This document shows, in pieces, positions 11,651 to 21,044 of a stretch of DNA of 64,000 nucleotides (position 1 is the first letter of the stretch; each line of letters begins with the position of its first letter). A model generated the notes under the pieces. The model saw only the letters and a program-made list of their open reading frames with translations. It searched no databases and was not told the DNA's origin. This stretch comes from Legionella cherrii (GTDB lineage: Bacteria > Pseudomonadota > Gammaproteobacteria > Legionellales > Legionellaceae): positions 1,520,001 through 1,584,000 of the forward strand of contig NZ_LR134173.1 of assembly GCF_900635815.1 (NCBI RefSeq), in the 5' to 3' direction. A program made the position numbers and the translations under genes.

Positions 11651-11920
11651 TTAGTAATAGTAATAATTGTAACCAGGACGATAGTAGTGATGACGATAAT
11701 AGTATGCTCGTCGGTCTTGATCTTGGCCGATTGCATTGCCTACTAATGCGCCAGCTCCGGCACCAATCACAGTTCCAACGGCACTGCCTCCAGTTACTGC
11801 ATACCCTATACCAGCTCCTGCGGCTCCACCAGCAGCAGTACCCACTTGAGTGTTAGTGCAACCCCCGAGCATAAAAGCGGATAGACCAACAAAACATAAG
11901 GGAGCAATAATTTTTTTCAT
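11651..11920 (-). CDS. Glycine-zipper outer-membrane lipoprotein (17-kDa-antigen/SlyB-like)
   Basis: This small lipoprotein is 89 residues from the ATG at 11920, which has AGGAG ahead of it; 18 further upstream codons lack such a site. The N-terminus MKKIIAPLCFVGLSAFMLGGC ends in the lipobox LGGC. A run of GxxxG-type glycines (GTAAGGAAGAGIGYAVTGG ...) forms two glycine-zipper membrane segments, and the C-terminal tail is rich in Tyr, His and Arg. Related proteins sit in the outer membrane and influence envelope integrity; no more specific role can be read. Confidence 0.8.
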   Translation of the reverse strand: MKKIIAPLCFVGLSAFMLGGCTNTQVGTAAGGAAGAGIGYAVTGGSAVGTVIGAGAGALVGNAIGQDQDRRAYYYRHHYYRPGYNYYYY

Positions 11921-12149
11921 AGTGAACTCCTTTTTACAGTTTTCAGGACTTCTGCATTGATAAGGCAGATTCACGGCAGGAAAATCCTGGTTTCTTCATC
12001 TTCACTATGATTTTAGTACAAAAAAAAAATTTAATGTAAAATAAGTGATCATATTTTATTTTTGAATGCGGCTTTTTACGATCAGATTTTACTCTTACCC
12101 TCATTTTCCAGTAGTATTAGAAATATAAATAAAAAGAACAGAGGATTGT

Positions 12150-13022
12150 ATGTTTAAAGGAAGCATTGTTGCTTTATTAACCCCCATGAAGAATGATGAA
12201 GTTGATGTTCCACGTTTACGGGAATTGGTCGAATTTCATATTGAAATGGGCAGTCATGGTCTTGTTGCGGCGGGTTCTACCGGCGAATCAGGTACTTTAT
12301 CTCATGAAGAAAAGTTATTGGTCATTAAAACAGTCATAGACCAAGCAAAAGAGCGAATCCCCGTAATTGCTGGTACCGGTATGAATGCAACACGGGATTG
12401 TATTCAATTAACCCAGGAGGCGATGGAGTGTGGCGCGCATGCAGCATTAATTAAGACTCCTGCCTATATTAGACCGACCCAAGAGGGGTTATATTTGCAT
12501 TACAGTCAAATCGCCAAAGCGGTCGCTATGCCTATTATTCTTTATAACGTGCCAACGAGAACGGCTTGTGATATGTTGCCAGAAACAGTGGCTCGACTTG
12601 CTAAGATTTCCAATATTGTGGGAATAAAAGATGCTACAGGACAGATGACGCGGTTACAGCAAATTTTACGTCTTTCAGAAGGCAGCATCGATGTATTTAG
12701 TGGCGATGATTTCACCGCAGCATCCTGGATGCTGGCTGGAGCTAAAGGAAATATTTCCGCAGCAGCTAACGTGGCTGCAAAATTAATGGCCAAATTATGT
12801 GATTCTGCTTTAGATGGTGATCACGCTGCATCCTTACGTATCAATGAACAGCTCGCACCTCTTTATGAATTATTGTTTATTGAAACGAATCCAATTGCGA
12901 TAAAATGGGCCGCAAACAGAATGGGGTTAATGGATAACGAATTAAGGATGCCATTGACTTGTTTGTCTAAAGAGCATCATGAACCATTAGAAAAGATTAT
13001 GAAAAGTTTGGAGTTGATTTAA
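12150..13022 (+). CDS. dapA: 4-hydroxy-tetrahydrodipicolinate synthase
   Basis: DapA condenses pyruvate with aspartate semialdehyde, the first committed step of lysine and diaminopimelate synthesis. The 290 residues form the standard TIM barrel. The Schiff-base lysine is K160 in VGIKDATGQ, the catalytic tyrosine is Y132 in LYNVPTRT, and the substrate loop GSTGES is at 42-47. A Shine-Dalgarno (AGAGGA) precedes the ATG. The stop codon abuts the GTG of a small lipoprotein gene, mirroring the dapA-bamC order of E. coli. Confidence 0.96.
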   Translation: MFKGSIVALLTPMKNDEVDVPRLRELVEFHIEMGSHGLVAAGSTGESGTLSHEEKLLVIKTVIDQAKERIPVIAGTGMNATRDCIQLTQEAMECGAHAALIKTPAYIRPTQEGLYLHYSQIAKAVAMPIILYNVPTRTACDMLPETVARLAKISNIVGIKDATGQMTRLQQILRLSEGSIDVFSGDDFTAASWMLAGAKGNISAAANVAAKLMAKLCDSALDGDHAASLRINEQLAPLYELLFIETNPIAIKWAANRMGLMDNELRMPLTCLSKEHHEPLEKIMKSLELI

Positions 13023-13235
13023 GTGAAAAAATTGTGTTTTATTGTTTTTGTGGCGCTCGTACTCTCTGGATGCAGTCGTTATGCCAGTAATGGTGAGAGT
13101 CTTTATTTGAGCAGCCGTAATGGTCCTTCATTAGAAGTGCCGCCGCCGTTAACGAGAGCAAATATTAGTAATTTTTATGATTTGCCTCAACAGAACCAAG
13201 ATGCACGTGTGAGTATCGCACCACCTGTATCATAG
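13023..13235 (+). CDS. Short lipoprotein resembling the N-terminus of BamC/NlpB
   Basis: This is a 70-residue lipoprotein with a signal peptide and lipobox LSGC (cysteine at about residue 18). It starts with GTG directly after the dapA stop, probably by translational coupling (GGAG about nine bases upstream). In E. coli the gene after dapA is bamC, whose unstructured N-terminal region binds BamD. The segment after the cysteine (YLSSRNGPSLEVPPPLTRANISNFYDLP) has that Pro-rich character. The two helix-grip domains of full BamC are absent. It may be a natural mini-BamC; homology is inferred from position and style rather than shown. Confidence 0.65.
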   Translation: MKKLCFIVFVALVLSGCSRYASNGESLYLSSRNGPSLEVPPPLTRANISNFYDLPQQNQDARVSIAPPVS

Positions 13236-13245
13236 GGGATTTATT

Positions 13246-14538
13246 ATGACACCATCAGAATCAGCTGAATTGCTCATTGTACAGGAATTATCACAGCGTA
13301 TTGTGGATGCGCAACGCAAAATCAGGATTCTTGATAGTATCAAATGGGATGAATCAATAAAAAAGGAATTTTTTAAATATAAAGGTAAAAAGCTTCCCGC
13401 TGTTGATAAAGAATATTATGAAAAAAAACCTTTGCCTTTTGATGTCCACGAAAAACAAGAAGAGTTTCGGATTATTTTGCGCGACACCCAGAATCAACTC
13501 GGGCAATACTCTACCTTAACTCGTTTAATACGTCGCCAGTGCGAGGAATATAGTCGTGCCACCCAAATGCTTGCTGCGCGCGGCACTCCTGCATTTTCTG
13601 AACTGGCGATGGAATTGTATGGTAGCCCCAATGATGTGTTTTACGCAGGTGGCCCACGCATGTCAGAGATGGGTACTTTACTTTTTGATGTGTTAACAGG
13701 TCTTAGTGTTCAATTACAATCTGAAGCGGATATCAAGCGTTATACCCCAGAGCAGGCTCAGGAAATTTTGCAATCGCGTTTAGGGCAGTTTTTTGATAAA
13801 CACCCTGGCAAAGTAACCGTCATGGTCAGCGACGAAATGATTGCAGATGCCTCTGCTGGTGCGGACAATATTAAATTAAGCCAGCAAGCGATGTTTAGTG
13901 ATCGTGACCTTCGTTATCTTGAAGTACATGAGGGTTGGGTTCACGTTGGGACCACCTTGAATGGTTCGATGCAGCCCAATTGTTTTTTTCTTTCTAAGGG
14001 TTCTCCTTCGAGCAGCGTCATTCAGGAAGGTTTGGCAGTGATTACCGAGATAGTTACTTTTTCTTCTTATCCCAGTCGGATGTTAAAGATTACCAATCGT
14101 GTTATTGCATTGGATATGGTGACGCAAGGGGCTGACTTTCTGGATATTTATAATTATTTTATGGATTGTGGTTTGAGCGAAGAGGACAGTTATAACCAAT
14201 CGGTACGTGTTTTTAGAGGAAGTACACCAACAGGTGGTCCTTTTACCAAAGATTTATCTTATGCCAAAGGTTTTGTATTAATTTATAATTACATACGTTT
14301 TGCAATCAGTAAAAAGCATGTGGATTCGATTCCCTTATTATTTACTGGCAAGTTGGTTTTGGATGATTTGCCTTTACTCACTGAACTCAAAGAGCGTGGC
14401 GTTTTAACCAATCCCGTCTATCTTCCTCCTCCATTTCAAGATTTAGCGGCTTTAAGTGCATGGATGAGTTTTTCTCTATATTTAAATCAATTTGATTTGA
14501 ATGAGATTCAAAAGAATTTTCGATTCTTGATTGTTTAA
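13246..14538 (+). CDS. QEGLA-motif (DUF1704, MATCAP-like) putative metallopeptidase
   Basis: This 430-residue protein belongs to the family annotated as flavohemoglobin expression-modulating QEGLA motif proteins. The name-giving QEGLA is at residues 260-264. About 30 residues earlier is HEGWVH (H228, E229, H233), an HExxxH zinc-site pattern like that of the eukaryotic MATCAP tyrosine carboxypeptidases of the same superfamily. It is third in a tight group after dapA and the short lipoprotein. The bacterial substrate is unknown. No signal peptide is seen, so it is probably cytoplasmic. Confidence 0.8.
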   Translation: MTPSESAELLIVQELSQRIVDAQRKIRILDSIKWDESIKKEFFKYKGKKLPAVDKEYYEKKPLPFDVHEKQEEFRIILRDTQNQLGQYSTLTRLIRRQCEEYSRATQMLAARGTPAFSELAMELYGSPNDVFYAGGPRMSEMGTLLFDVLTGLSVQLQSEADIKRYTPEQAQEILQSRLGQFFDKHPGKVTVMVSDEMIADASAGADNIKLSQQAMFSDRDLRYLEVHEGWVHVGTTLNGSMQPNCFFLSKGSPSSSVIQEGLAVITEIVTFSSYPSRMLKITNRVIALDMVTQGADFLDIYNYFMDCGLSEEDSYNQSVRVFRGSTPTGGPFTKDLSYAKGFVLIYNYIRFAISKKHVDSIPLLFTGKLVLDDLPLLTELKERGVLTNPVYLPPPFQDLAALSAWMSFSLYLNQFDLNEIQKNFRFLIV

Positions 14539-14557
14539 ATGTTCCGTCATTCCATGA

Positions 14558-14592
14558 GTAGCCTGGATGCGTGCAAACAGGCTACCGTTTTT
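14558..14592. terminator. Terminator between convergent genes
   Basis: GTAGCCTG (14558-14565) pairs with CAGGCTAC (14578-14585) and is followed by CGTTTTT on the plus strand. It lies between the QEGLA gene and the convergent 165-residue gene. The TAGCCTG/CAGGCTA core is the same as in other palindromes of the window. Confidence 0.75.
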
Positions 14593-14596
14593 AAGG

Positions 14597-15094
14597 TTAA
14601 GCGTTATACGCTACCGTTTCCAAGAGTTCAATTGGTTCTTCTTTTTCCCGTTGTGGCGTGAAGAAACGATGAGCGAGTCCATAAGTTAAATGAGGCTTCG
14701 CTTGTTCTTTTATTGTTTTTGCTAACTCAGAATATTCATCTAAGAGCAATTGAGCCTGATCTTTAATGTAAGGATCACCCGATTTATTGATCATATTCAT
14801 ATAATGGGCTGCTTTTTTTAGATCGCTCGCATCATTTGAGTTGCCTAAAACTTGCACCATAACCAGCATCGCGTTAGTACACCCTAAGTTAGCTGCTTGG
14901 CGCATGGTTTGTTTGTATTGAGAAGAAGTAGGTGGATAAATATGAGCTAAATGGTATAAAGCCATAGGGTTATCTTGAGCTAAAGCCATCATTTTAGGTA
15001 AATGTTGCACTACAGCCTGTTTCAAAACAGGATCATTAGGTGTTTGATGTAATTGCTTTACTAATGCAGCAAATTCATTACTTGAAGTGGCCAT
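14597..15094 (-). CDS. Sel1-like helical protein, possible Dot/Icm substrate
   Basis: I do not recognise a specific family for this 165-residue protein. It is helical, with a Sel1/TPR-like segment around 40-85 (ALYHLAHIYPPTSSQYKQTMRQAANLGCTNAMLVMVQVL). The C-terminus carries a glutamate-rich stretch (EKEEPIELLE) about 8-17 residues from the end, which resembles the E-block of Dot/Icm translocation signals. There is no signal peptide or membrane segment. An effector role is inferred from this C-terminal signal only. Confidence 0.6.
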   Translation of the reverse strand: MATSSNEFAALVKQLHQTPNDPVLKQAVVQHLPKMMALAQDNPMALYHLAHIYPPTSSQYKQTMRQAANLGCTNAMLVMVQVLGNSNDASDLKKAAHYMNMINKSGDPYIKDQAQLLLDEYSELAKTIKEQAKPHLTYGLAHRFFTPQREKEEPIELLETVAYNA

Positions 15095-15174
15095 ATCCTA
15101 CCCCCCCTAACTTTCATTACATTCACTTGTAGGATAAAAGATGAAGGTTAAGACAAAATTAAGGGGGGAGTGCT

Positions 15175-15930
15175 TTACGATTTTTTTACATTTTCCAATG
15201 CAGCCCATCCCAAATGAAATAACATATGGGACAAAATCGCAGCAATAAGTCCATACTTCCAAAATAGATATCCAAAAAGCACGGATTGGTACAAACTCAG
15301 TATAATTATAGAGTAAATGAAACGGCGGCTTCGGGTACAACCGGCAGCAAGGTAAATTGGAATTTGGCTAACTGCATAAATTAAGCCGCTAATAAAAATT
15401 GAAATCCAGATAAGCAAATTGGGAAATTGTTTCGTAAACAGCAAGGCAAAAAAAGTAGCAAGATTCAATAATCCCCAGCGTCCAATGACTTCCTCAACCA
15501 CACCGCCATAAAGAACACAGCCATCAACACCAAGAACGGTACGAATATTGGCCATGATTTGCATATTTTTTTTATCGATGAGGCGTGCAATCAAGCCATA
15601 AAAGAGTACTAAAAACACCATTAACCCAAAAAAGGCATACAATACGGTAGGCAACATGATAGGAAGTAATGCTTTTACATGGGTGGTTCCTTGTAAAAGT
15701 CCTTCAAGTAGGGCGTCATGTAACCCGGTCATAGGCGATAACATCGCACCGGCAAGACTGAGGATAAAAACCATCAATAAAGTTTGCAAAATGGCAAAAT
15801 AGCTTATTCGTTTTTTCAACGCTTCAGAGTTATCAGGCAATAAAAAAAAGATTAAACGTTTTATTGCGATGAGCACCCCGGGAATGGATAAGCAGAACAA
15901 AACAGTAATTAAAGGCCAATTGATTGTCAT
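15175..15930 (-). CDS. CPBP-family intramembrane metalloprotease (CAAX/Abi-like)
   Basis: This is a 251-residue protein with about seven hydrophobic helices. CPBP proteases use an EExxxR motif in the membrane together with later histidines. Here GGVVEEVIGRWGLL at about 142-155 supplies EExxxR, and ILSHMLFHLGW near the C-terminus supplies the third motif. The second motif (FxxxH) is less clear, since the corresponding segment reads FISGLIYAVSQIP. It overlaps the rsmB start by 4 bp, so it lies downstream of rsmB in the same transcript. The substrate is unknown. Confidence 0.72.
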   Translation of the reverse strand: MTINWPLITVLFCLSIPGVLIAIKRLIFFLLPDNSEALKKRISYFAILQTLLMVFILSLAGAMLSPMTGLHDALLEGLLQGTTHVKALLPIMLPTVLYAFFGLMVFLVLFYGLIARLIDKKNMQIMANIRTVLGVDGCVLYGGVVEEVIGRWGLLNLATFFALLFTKQFPNLLIWISIFISGLIYAVSQIPIYLAAGCTRSRRFIYSIIILSLYQSVLFGYLFWKYGLIAAILSHMLFHLGWAALENVKKS

Positions 15931-17210
15931 TTTTCATCCTTAAATAGTACTGAGTAGAAAAATCCGTCCATACCTTGTTCCCCTGGCAAAATTTGTTGGC
16001 CATGACCTGTTGCATGTCCCCAAGTCCTCGGCTCTTTTAATTGGATGCAGTCAGGGTGAGCAGCAACAAAATTTGCGATTTGTTGTTCATTTTCTACCGA
16101 CATTACGGAACAGGTTGCATAAACCAGTAAGCCACCTTTGGCTAACAAAGGCCATAAACAATTCAGCATATCACGCTGTAGATTGGTTATAGTAACAATT
16201 TCTTCGTTATTGCGTAATAATTTGATGTCAGAGTGACGGCGGATAACCCCTGTGGCGGAACAAGGCGCATCCAGTAAAATGCGGTCAAAGAGCTGCCCAT
16301 CCCACCACGAAGAAGGAGTTAAAGCATCTCCCTGAACTAAAGTTGCCTGTAAATTAAGCCGGTTCAAGTTCTCTTGAACACGTTTTAATCGTTTGCTATC
16401 CACATCCAAAGCAATACATGCCGCCAGGTTGGGCTCCTTTTCTAAAATATGACACGTCTTACCTCCAGGTGCGCAACAGGCGTCAAGAAGACGTAATCCT
16501 GGTTTTAAAGACAATAGAGAAGCTGCCAATTGTGCTGCGCCATCTTGAACCGAGACGCTTCCTTCTGCAAAAGCGGGTAATTGATGTACATCACAGGGTG
16601 TGTTTAAAGTAATTCCTTCAGGTGCTACAGGATGGGGTTCGGCAGCAATCCCTGCACGGTTTAAAATCTGCAGGTATTCTTGAACCGAATTTTTTTGGAG
16701 GTTCACTCGTAAGGTCATAGGAGGATGTGCGTCATTTGCTTGAGCTATTGCTTGCCAGTCATTCGGCCAATCCACTTGCAAGCGCTCTACTAGCCATTGG
16801 GGTTGGCCATGTTGAAACAAAGGATCTTTGCTCAAACGGCTGATGATTTCTTTTTGTTGACGACAGAAGTTGCGCAATACGGCATTAACCAAACCTTTAG
16901 CCCAAGGTTTTTTGATTTTTTCGAGCAAAGCAACAGTTTCTTTAACTACCGCGTAATCAGGTTGCTGCATGAAGTGTAATTGATAAAGACCTATCAGTAA
17001 TGCCACCCAAATTTCGAGTTCTTTGGGTCTTTTCTGCAGCAAACACTCTGCAATGGCTTGCAAACGTAAATAATGGCGGCAAAAGCCAAAGCAGATTTCT
17101 TTGGTCATGGGGGAAACTTCAGTTGCCGACATTAGTTGGGATAAGGATGATTTTTCAGCGAGCAAGCGTGTTAAAATTTTTAAGGCATGCAATCGTTCAT
17201 TTTTGTTCAT
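15927..17210 (-). CDS. rsmB: 16S rRNA (cytosine-967-C5)-methyltransferase RsmB
   Basis: RsmB methylates C967 of 16S rRNA using S-adenosylmethionine. The 427 residues comprise an N-terminal NusB-like RNA-binding domain and a NOL1/NOP2/Sun methyltransferase domain. Visible motifs are LLDACCAPGGKTCHILE (SAM site), LDAPCSATGVIRRHSDIK (motif IV cysteine) and YATCSVMSVENE (catalytic cysteine, motif VI). The ATG shares one base with the fmt stop codon (TAATG). The def-fmt-rsmB order is the usual gammaproteobacterial arrangement. Confidence 0.95.
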   Translation of the reverse strand: MNKNERLHALKILTRLLAEKSSLSQLMSATEVSPMTKEICFGFCRHYLRLQAIAECLLQKRPKELEIWVALLIGLYQLHFMQQPDYAVVKETVALLEKIKKPWAKGLVNAVLRNFCRQQKEIISRLSKDPLFQHGQPQWLVERLQVDWPNDWQAIAQANDAHPPMTLRVNLQKNSVQEYLQILNRAGIAAEPHPVAPEGITLNTPCDVHQLPAFAEGSVSVQDGAAQLAASLLSLKPGLRLLDACCAPGGKTCHILEKEPNLAACIALDVDSKRLKRVQENLNRLNLQATLVQGDALTPSSWWDGQLFDRILLDAPCSATGVIRRHSDIKLLRNNEEIVTITNLQRDMLNCLWPLLAKGGLLVYATCSVMSVENEQQIANFVAAHPDCIQLKEPRTWGHATGHGQQILPGEQGMDGFFYSVLFKDEK

Positions 17211-18152
17211 TAAAACACATATCCTACGCGCGCTTGTGACTTAGAGGAATTTAACCAATCGGCTATAGAAATTACTTTACCTCCAGGGAACTGAATTTTT
17301 TCTATAAGCAACCCTTGGTCGCCTGTCGCAACTAACATGCCCTTTTTATCAAGGTGAACTACTGTACCTGGAGCTTGTTGCGCTTGCAACGCAACAATTT
17401 GCGCTTGGTGAATCCGTAAAATTTCATGCTCAAAGGTTGTATAAGCGATTGGCCAGGGATTGAATGCGCGAATGAGTCGATCAATTTCTATTGCAGAGTG
17501 CTGCCAGTTGATGCATGCATCTTCTTTATTAATTTTGTGCGCATAGGTCGCTAATTCATTATTTTGAATTTCAGGTTGAATGGTTTGGTTGGCTAATTCG
17601 TCCAAAGTTTGCAATAAAGGCTGAGCGGAGATCTGGGCTAACTTGTCATGTAAACTTTGTGCGGTTTCTGATGCACTGAGGGAACAACTTACTTTACGAA
17701 GCATTGCTCCGGTGTCCATACCCACATCCATTTGCATTATAGTTACCCCCAGTTTCAGTATCACCGTGAAGAATTGCCGATTGAATTGGAGAGGCACCAC
17801 GCCATCGAGGTAACAAAGATGCATGCACATTAATACAACCTAAGCGTGGAATATCAAGAACTGCTTTAGGCAGAATTAACCCGTAGGCAATAACAATCAT
17901 GACATCGGGTTTTAATGCGGCGAGCTCAGATATTGCCTCAGGGTTTTTAAAATTCAGGGGTTGATAAACGGGAATATTTTGCGTCAAAGCCCATTCTTTT
18001 ACTGCCGAGGCCTGAAGTTTGCGACCACGTCCGGCAGGTCGATCGGGTTGAGTATAAATGGCTTGAATATGATGTTTAGAATGCAGTAAGGCATCAAGAC
18101 AAGGCAAGCCAAATTCTGGGGTTCCAGCAAAAATAATGTTCAGTTGACTCAT
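17210..18152 (-). pseudogene. fmt: Methionyl-tRNA formyltransferase, interrupted by a +1 frameshift
   Basis: Fmt formylates initiator Met-tRNA. The N-terminal 135 or so residues ([23 protein letters not shown] ... [15 protein letters not shown]) are read in one frame. The rest ([19 protein letters not shown] ... to the stop at 17210) is in another. The switch is at a run of five C on the plus strand (17746-17750); removing one base restores T-G-V-T-I-M-Q-M and a normal full-length enzyme of about 313 residues. The formyl-folate site and both domains are otherwise intact. Since fmt is needed for healthy growth and the deformylase gene beside it is intact, a sequencing error is at least as likely as true loss. 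Confidence 0.9.
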
Positions 18153-18277
18153 GGTAAGTACTCAAGGTAAAGGGGCACTCAGTATGGAGGAACGGCCGTA
18201 ACCGTCCACCTGGATTTTTATATTTTTGTTTTTTTACAGGACATATCTTGAGAATGCCTAGTAAACAGTGCAGCAAA

Positions 18278-18787
18278 TTATTTTCGTGCGTGTTGGCGTT
18301 TGAACTTTTCAAGTTTTTTGCGGGCCATGGCTTTTTTTAATGGAGAAAGCAGATCGATAAATAACTTGCCATTCATATGATCAATTTCATGTTGCAAACA
18401 TTCAGCGAGCAGGCCATCGGCCTTAATTTCAAAAGGTTTTCCATTTCGGTCCAAGGCAGTTACGGTAACTTTTTCTGCGCGGGTCACGGTATCATAAGCT
18501 CCAGGAACAGAAAGACAGCCTTCTTCAAATTTTTTTGCACCCTCAGAGGCAACGATTTCAGGGTTGATAATCACGATTTGATTCTGCTTATCCCCTTCAA
18601 TATCAATCACTGATAAACGTAAGCTCACCCCAATTTGCGGTGCAGCAAGTCCAACACCACGGGCGTCATACATGGTCTCAAACATGTCGTCAATTAACGT
18701 TTGCAATTTATCATCAAAATGAACAACAGGTTTTGCTACATCTCTTAATCGAGCATCAGGTAAATATAGAATCGTATGAATAGCCAT
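18278..18787 (-). CDS. def: Peptide deformylase
   Basis: Peptide deformylase removes the formyl group from new protein N-termini. All three motifs are present in the 169 residues: GVGLAAPQIG (44-53), EGCLSVPG with metal ligand C91, and QHEIDHMNG with H133, E134 and H137. It heads the def-fmt-rsmB group. The 125-bp stretch between it and fmt holds no gene. It is divergent from the LysM gene. Confidence 0.97.
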   Translation of the reverse strand: MAIHTILYLPDARLRDVAKPVVHFDDKLQTLIDDMFETMYDARGVGLAAPQIGVSLRLSVIDIEGDKQNQIVIINPEIVASEGAKKFEEGCLSVPGAYDTVTRAEKVTVTALDRNGKPFEIKADGLLAECLQHEIDHMNGKLFIDLLSPLKKAMARKKLEKFKRQHARK

Positions 18788-18933
18788 CGTTTATCTGGTT
18801 CTCTGCGTAAAAATCATGTTATATTATCCTCCATATATTGCAATGCTGCAAGATCGTAATAGGCTACGTGGGATCTAAAAGTCTTGATGAGCGGTCGAAT
18901 CACGCAAGATATTCCAACAAAGGATTGACTCTG

Positions 18934-19971
18934 ATGAGATTTATTCTCTTTATAATCTTCTTTTTCTTTTCTACATTGAATTATGCTCTAAGCTTACGCA
19001 CAGATGCTCCTGAGCGTTATGTGGTTCAACATGGGGATACTTTATGGAGCATCGCCAGTCGTTATCTGCATAATCCCTGGGAATGGAAAGAGCTTTGGCA
19101 TGCCAACCCTAAAATAAAAAATCCCAATCGATTGTATCCTGGAGCGGTTCTGGTTTTAGCCTATTACGAAAATAAACCTTACCTCAAAGTACTCTCGAAC
19201 GGCACTATCAAATTATCACCTAAAGCCCGTCCTATGCCCTTAGAGGACCCGGTGCCGCCAATTCCCCTAAATGAAATCAAGCCTTTTTTAAATGAATCCC
19301 TGATTTTGGATCAGGATGTCCTCAGTCGCGCTCCTTATATTGTTGCTTTAGTAGGGGAACATATGATGGGTGGCCAAGGCGATCAAGCTTGGGTTCAAGG
19401 GCTGCATCCTTCTCGAGAATTACCTACTGGGGGTATTCCCGCTTATTCTATTTTTAGAGGGGGAAAAAATTATGAGCATCCCAAAACCAGGGAGCTCTTG
19501 GGATATCGAGCAGATTTAGTAGGGTATGCTGAGTTAGTTGCGGGAGGAGAACCTGCCACCATTTTATTAACCAGTATTAATGAAGGGATTAAAGTTCAAG
19601 ACAGTGTTTTAATCAATGATAGTCCTGAGTTTAATTTACTTTTTGAACCTAAAGCGCCTCGATTTCTCGTGCGGGGATTTATTATTGATATGCCTGATGG
19701 GATGCCCAATGGGAATGTCCAGGAGGCAGTGGGTGGTGTGGTAGTAATCAGTTTGGGAGCACGTGAAGGATTGGAAGCAGGAGATGTACTGGGAATCTAT
19801 AGAGATTCAGGTACTGTCAGTGACCCTAGAAATAAACTGTTTCCTATCAAATTACCGCCTGAGCGTATTGGCGAACTTATGGTGTTTCGCGTATTTACTA
19901 AAACCAGTTTTGCCTTAATCGTTCGTTCTACTCGCGCTGTTTATTTATCAAACTTTGTGACTAATCCATGA
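18934..19971 (+). CDS. LysM-domain peptidoglycan-binding secreted protein
   Basis: This protein has 345 residues from the ATG at 18934, which has AAAGGA eight bases upstream; the longer frame from 18838 lacks a good start. A signal peptide (MRFILFIIFFFFSTLNYALS) precedes a LysM domain (RYVVQHGDTLWSIASRYL ... NRLYPGAVLVL, about residues 28-75) that binds peptidoglycan glycan. The remaining 270 residues are conserved in many gammaproteobacteria next to dprA but have no known function. It overlaps dprA by 4 bp (ATGA). Confidence 0.88.
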   Translation: MRFILFIIFFFFSTLNYALSLRTDAPERYVVQHGDTLWSIASRYLHNPWEWKELWHANPKIKNPNRLYPGAVLVLAYYENKPYLKVLSNGTIKLSPKARPMPLEDPVPPIPLNEIKPFLNESLILDQDVLSRAPYIVALVGEHMMGGQGDQAWVQGLHPSRELPTGGIPAYSIFRGGKNYEHPKTRELLGYRADLVGYAELVAGGEPATILLTSINEGIKVQDSVLINDSPEFNLLFEPKAPRFLVRGFIIDMPDGMPNGNVQEAVGGVVVISLGAREGLEAGDVLGIYRDSGTVSDPRNKLFPIKLPPERIGELMVFRVFTKTSFALIVRSTRAVYLSNFVTNP

Positions 19972-21041
19972 ATAATTTATCCTACTACCTCGCATTAAAT
20001 CGAATGGAAAGAGTGGGGCCGCGTACGGTTGCAACATTGCAAAAACGCTGGCCTGATCTGCAACAAATGTTCCAACTCTCAGCAAAAGAGCTTGAAGATG
20101 CGGGACTATCTCCTACTTTGGCACAAACCATAGCGGGTTTTGATTTGCATTTGATTCAAGAAGATCTCAGCTGGCTAGAGGCTGCTGATACGCATCATAT
20201 ACTGACTTGGGATTCGCCTGACTATCCCGCCTTATTGAAGGAAATTATCGATCCTCCTATCGTTTTGTACGTTAAAGGACAGCTTGCCTGCTTAAAACAA
20301 CCTAAATTAGCTGTGGTAGGCAGCCGTAATCCAACGATAACTGGCAGAGAAAATGCCCGCCAATTTGCAAAAGCTATCGCCTCGCATGGAGTGACCATTG
20401 TCAGTGGTTTAGCTTTAGGAATTGATGCTGAGGCTCATGAAGGATGTTTGGAGGCCGGAGGACAGACAATAGCTGTTTTAGGGACCGGAATTGATCGGAT
20501 TTATCCCTACCGACATCAGTCACTTGCGCAAAAAATTGAGCAAGTCGGGCTATTAATGAGCGAATTTCCTCTAAAAAGTCCTCCGACTGCTGGACATTTC
20601 CCACGAAGAAATCGTATAATAAGTGGTTTATCATTGTGCACTTTGGTTGTTGAGTCAGCAATAAAGAGTGGTTCTTTAATCACAGCACGAATGGCCCTGG
20701 AACAAAATCGAGATGTTTTGGCAATTCCTGGTTCCATTCATAACCCCCTGGCTCGAGGGTGTCATTACCTGTTGCAGCAAGGAGCTAAATTAGTCACTTC
20801 AGTTGCCGATGTTCTTGAAGAGTTGCGGATTGATTCAGAACAGCAAACAACTGATAAAGCGATTTTACCTCTTGCCAGCGGGAATAAAAACCTAGTAAAG
20901 TTCATTGGCTTTGAAATGACAACTGTTGATCAGATCATTTTACGTAGTGGATGCACCGTTGAGCAAGTCACTAGTGAGCTTGCAAAATTAGAATTAAATG
21001 GGGCTGTTGTATCTGTGCCCGGTGGCTATATGAGGTGTTAG
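19968..21041 (+). CDS. dprA: DNA-processing protein DprA (Smf)
   Basis: DprA protects incoming single-stranded DNA and loads RecA during natural transformation. The 357 residues contain an N-terminal helical segment, a Rossmann-like DNA-binding core (AVVGSRNPTITGRENA, IVSGLALGIDAEAHEGCLEAGGQTIAVLGTGIDRIYP, SEFPLKSPPTAGHFPRRNRIISGLS) and a C-terminal winged-helix region (DQIILRSGCTVEQVTSELAKLELNGAVV). It is the middle gene of a LysM-dprA-smg group. Legionella is naturally competent, so a working dprA is expected. Confidence 0.95.
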   Translation: MNNLSYYLALNRMERVGPRTVATLQKRWPDLQQMFQLSAKELEDAGLSPTLAQTIAGFDLHLIQEDLSWLEAADTHHILTWDSPDYPALLKEIIDPPIVLYVKGQLACLKQPKLAVVGSRNPTITGRENARQFAKAIASHGVTIVSGLALGIDAEAHEGCLEAGGQTIAVLGTGIDRIYPYRHQSLAQKIEQVGLLMSEFPLKSPPTAGHFPRRNRIISGLSLCTLVVESAIKSGSLITARMALEQNRDVLAIPGSIHNPLARGCHYLLQQGAKLVTSVADVLEELRIDSEQQTTDKAILPLASGNKNLVKFIGFEMTTVDQIILRSGCTVEQVTSELAKLELNGAVVSVPGGYMRC

Positions 21042-21044
21042 TAT

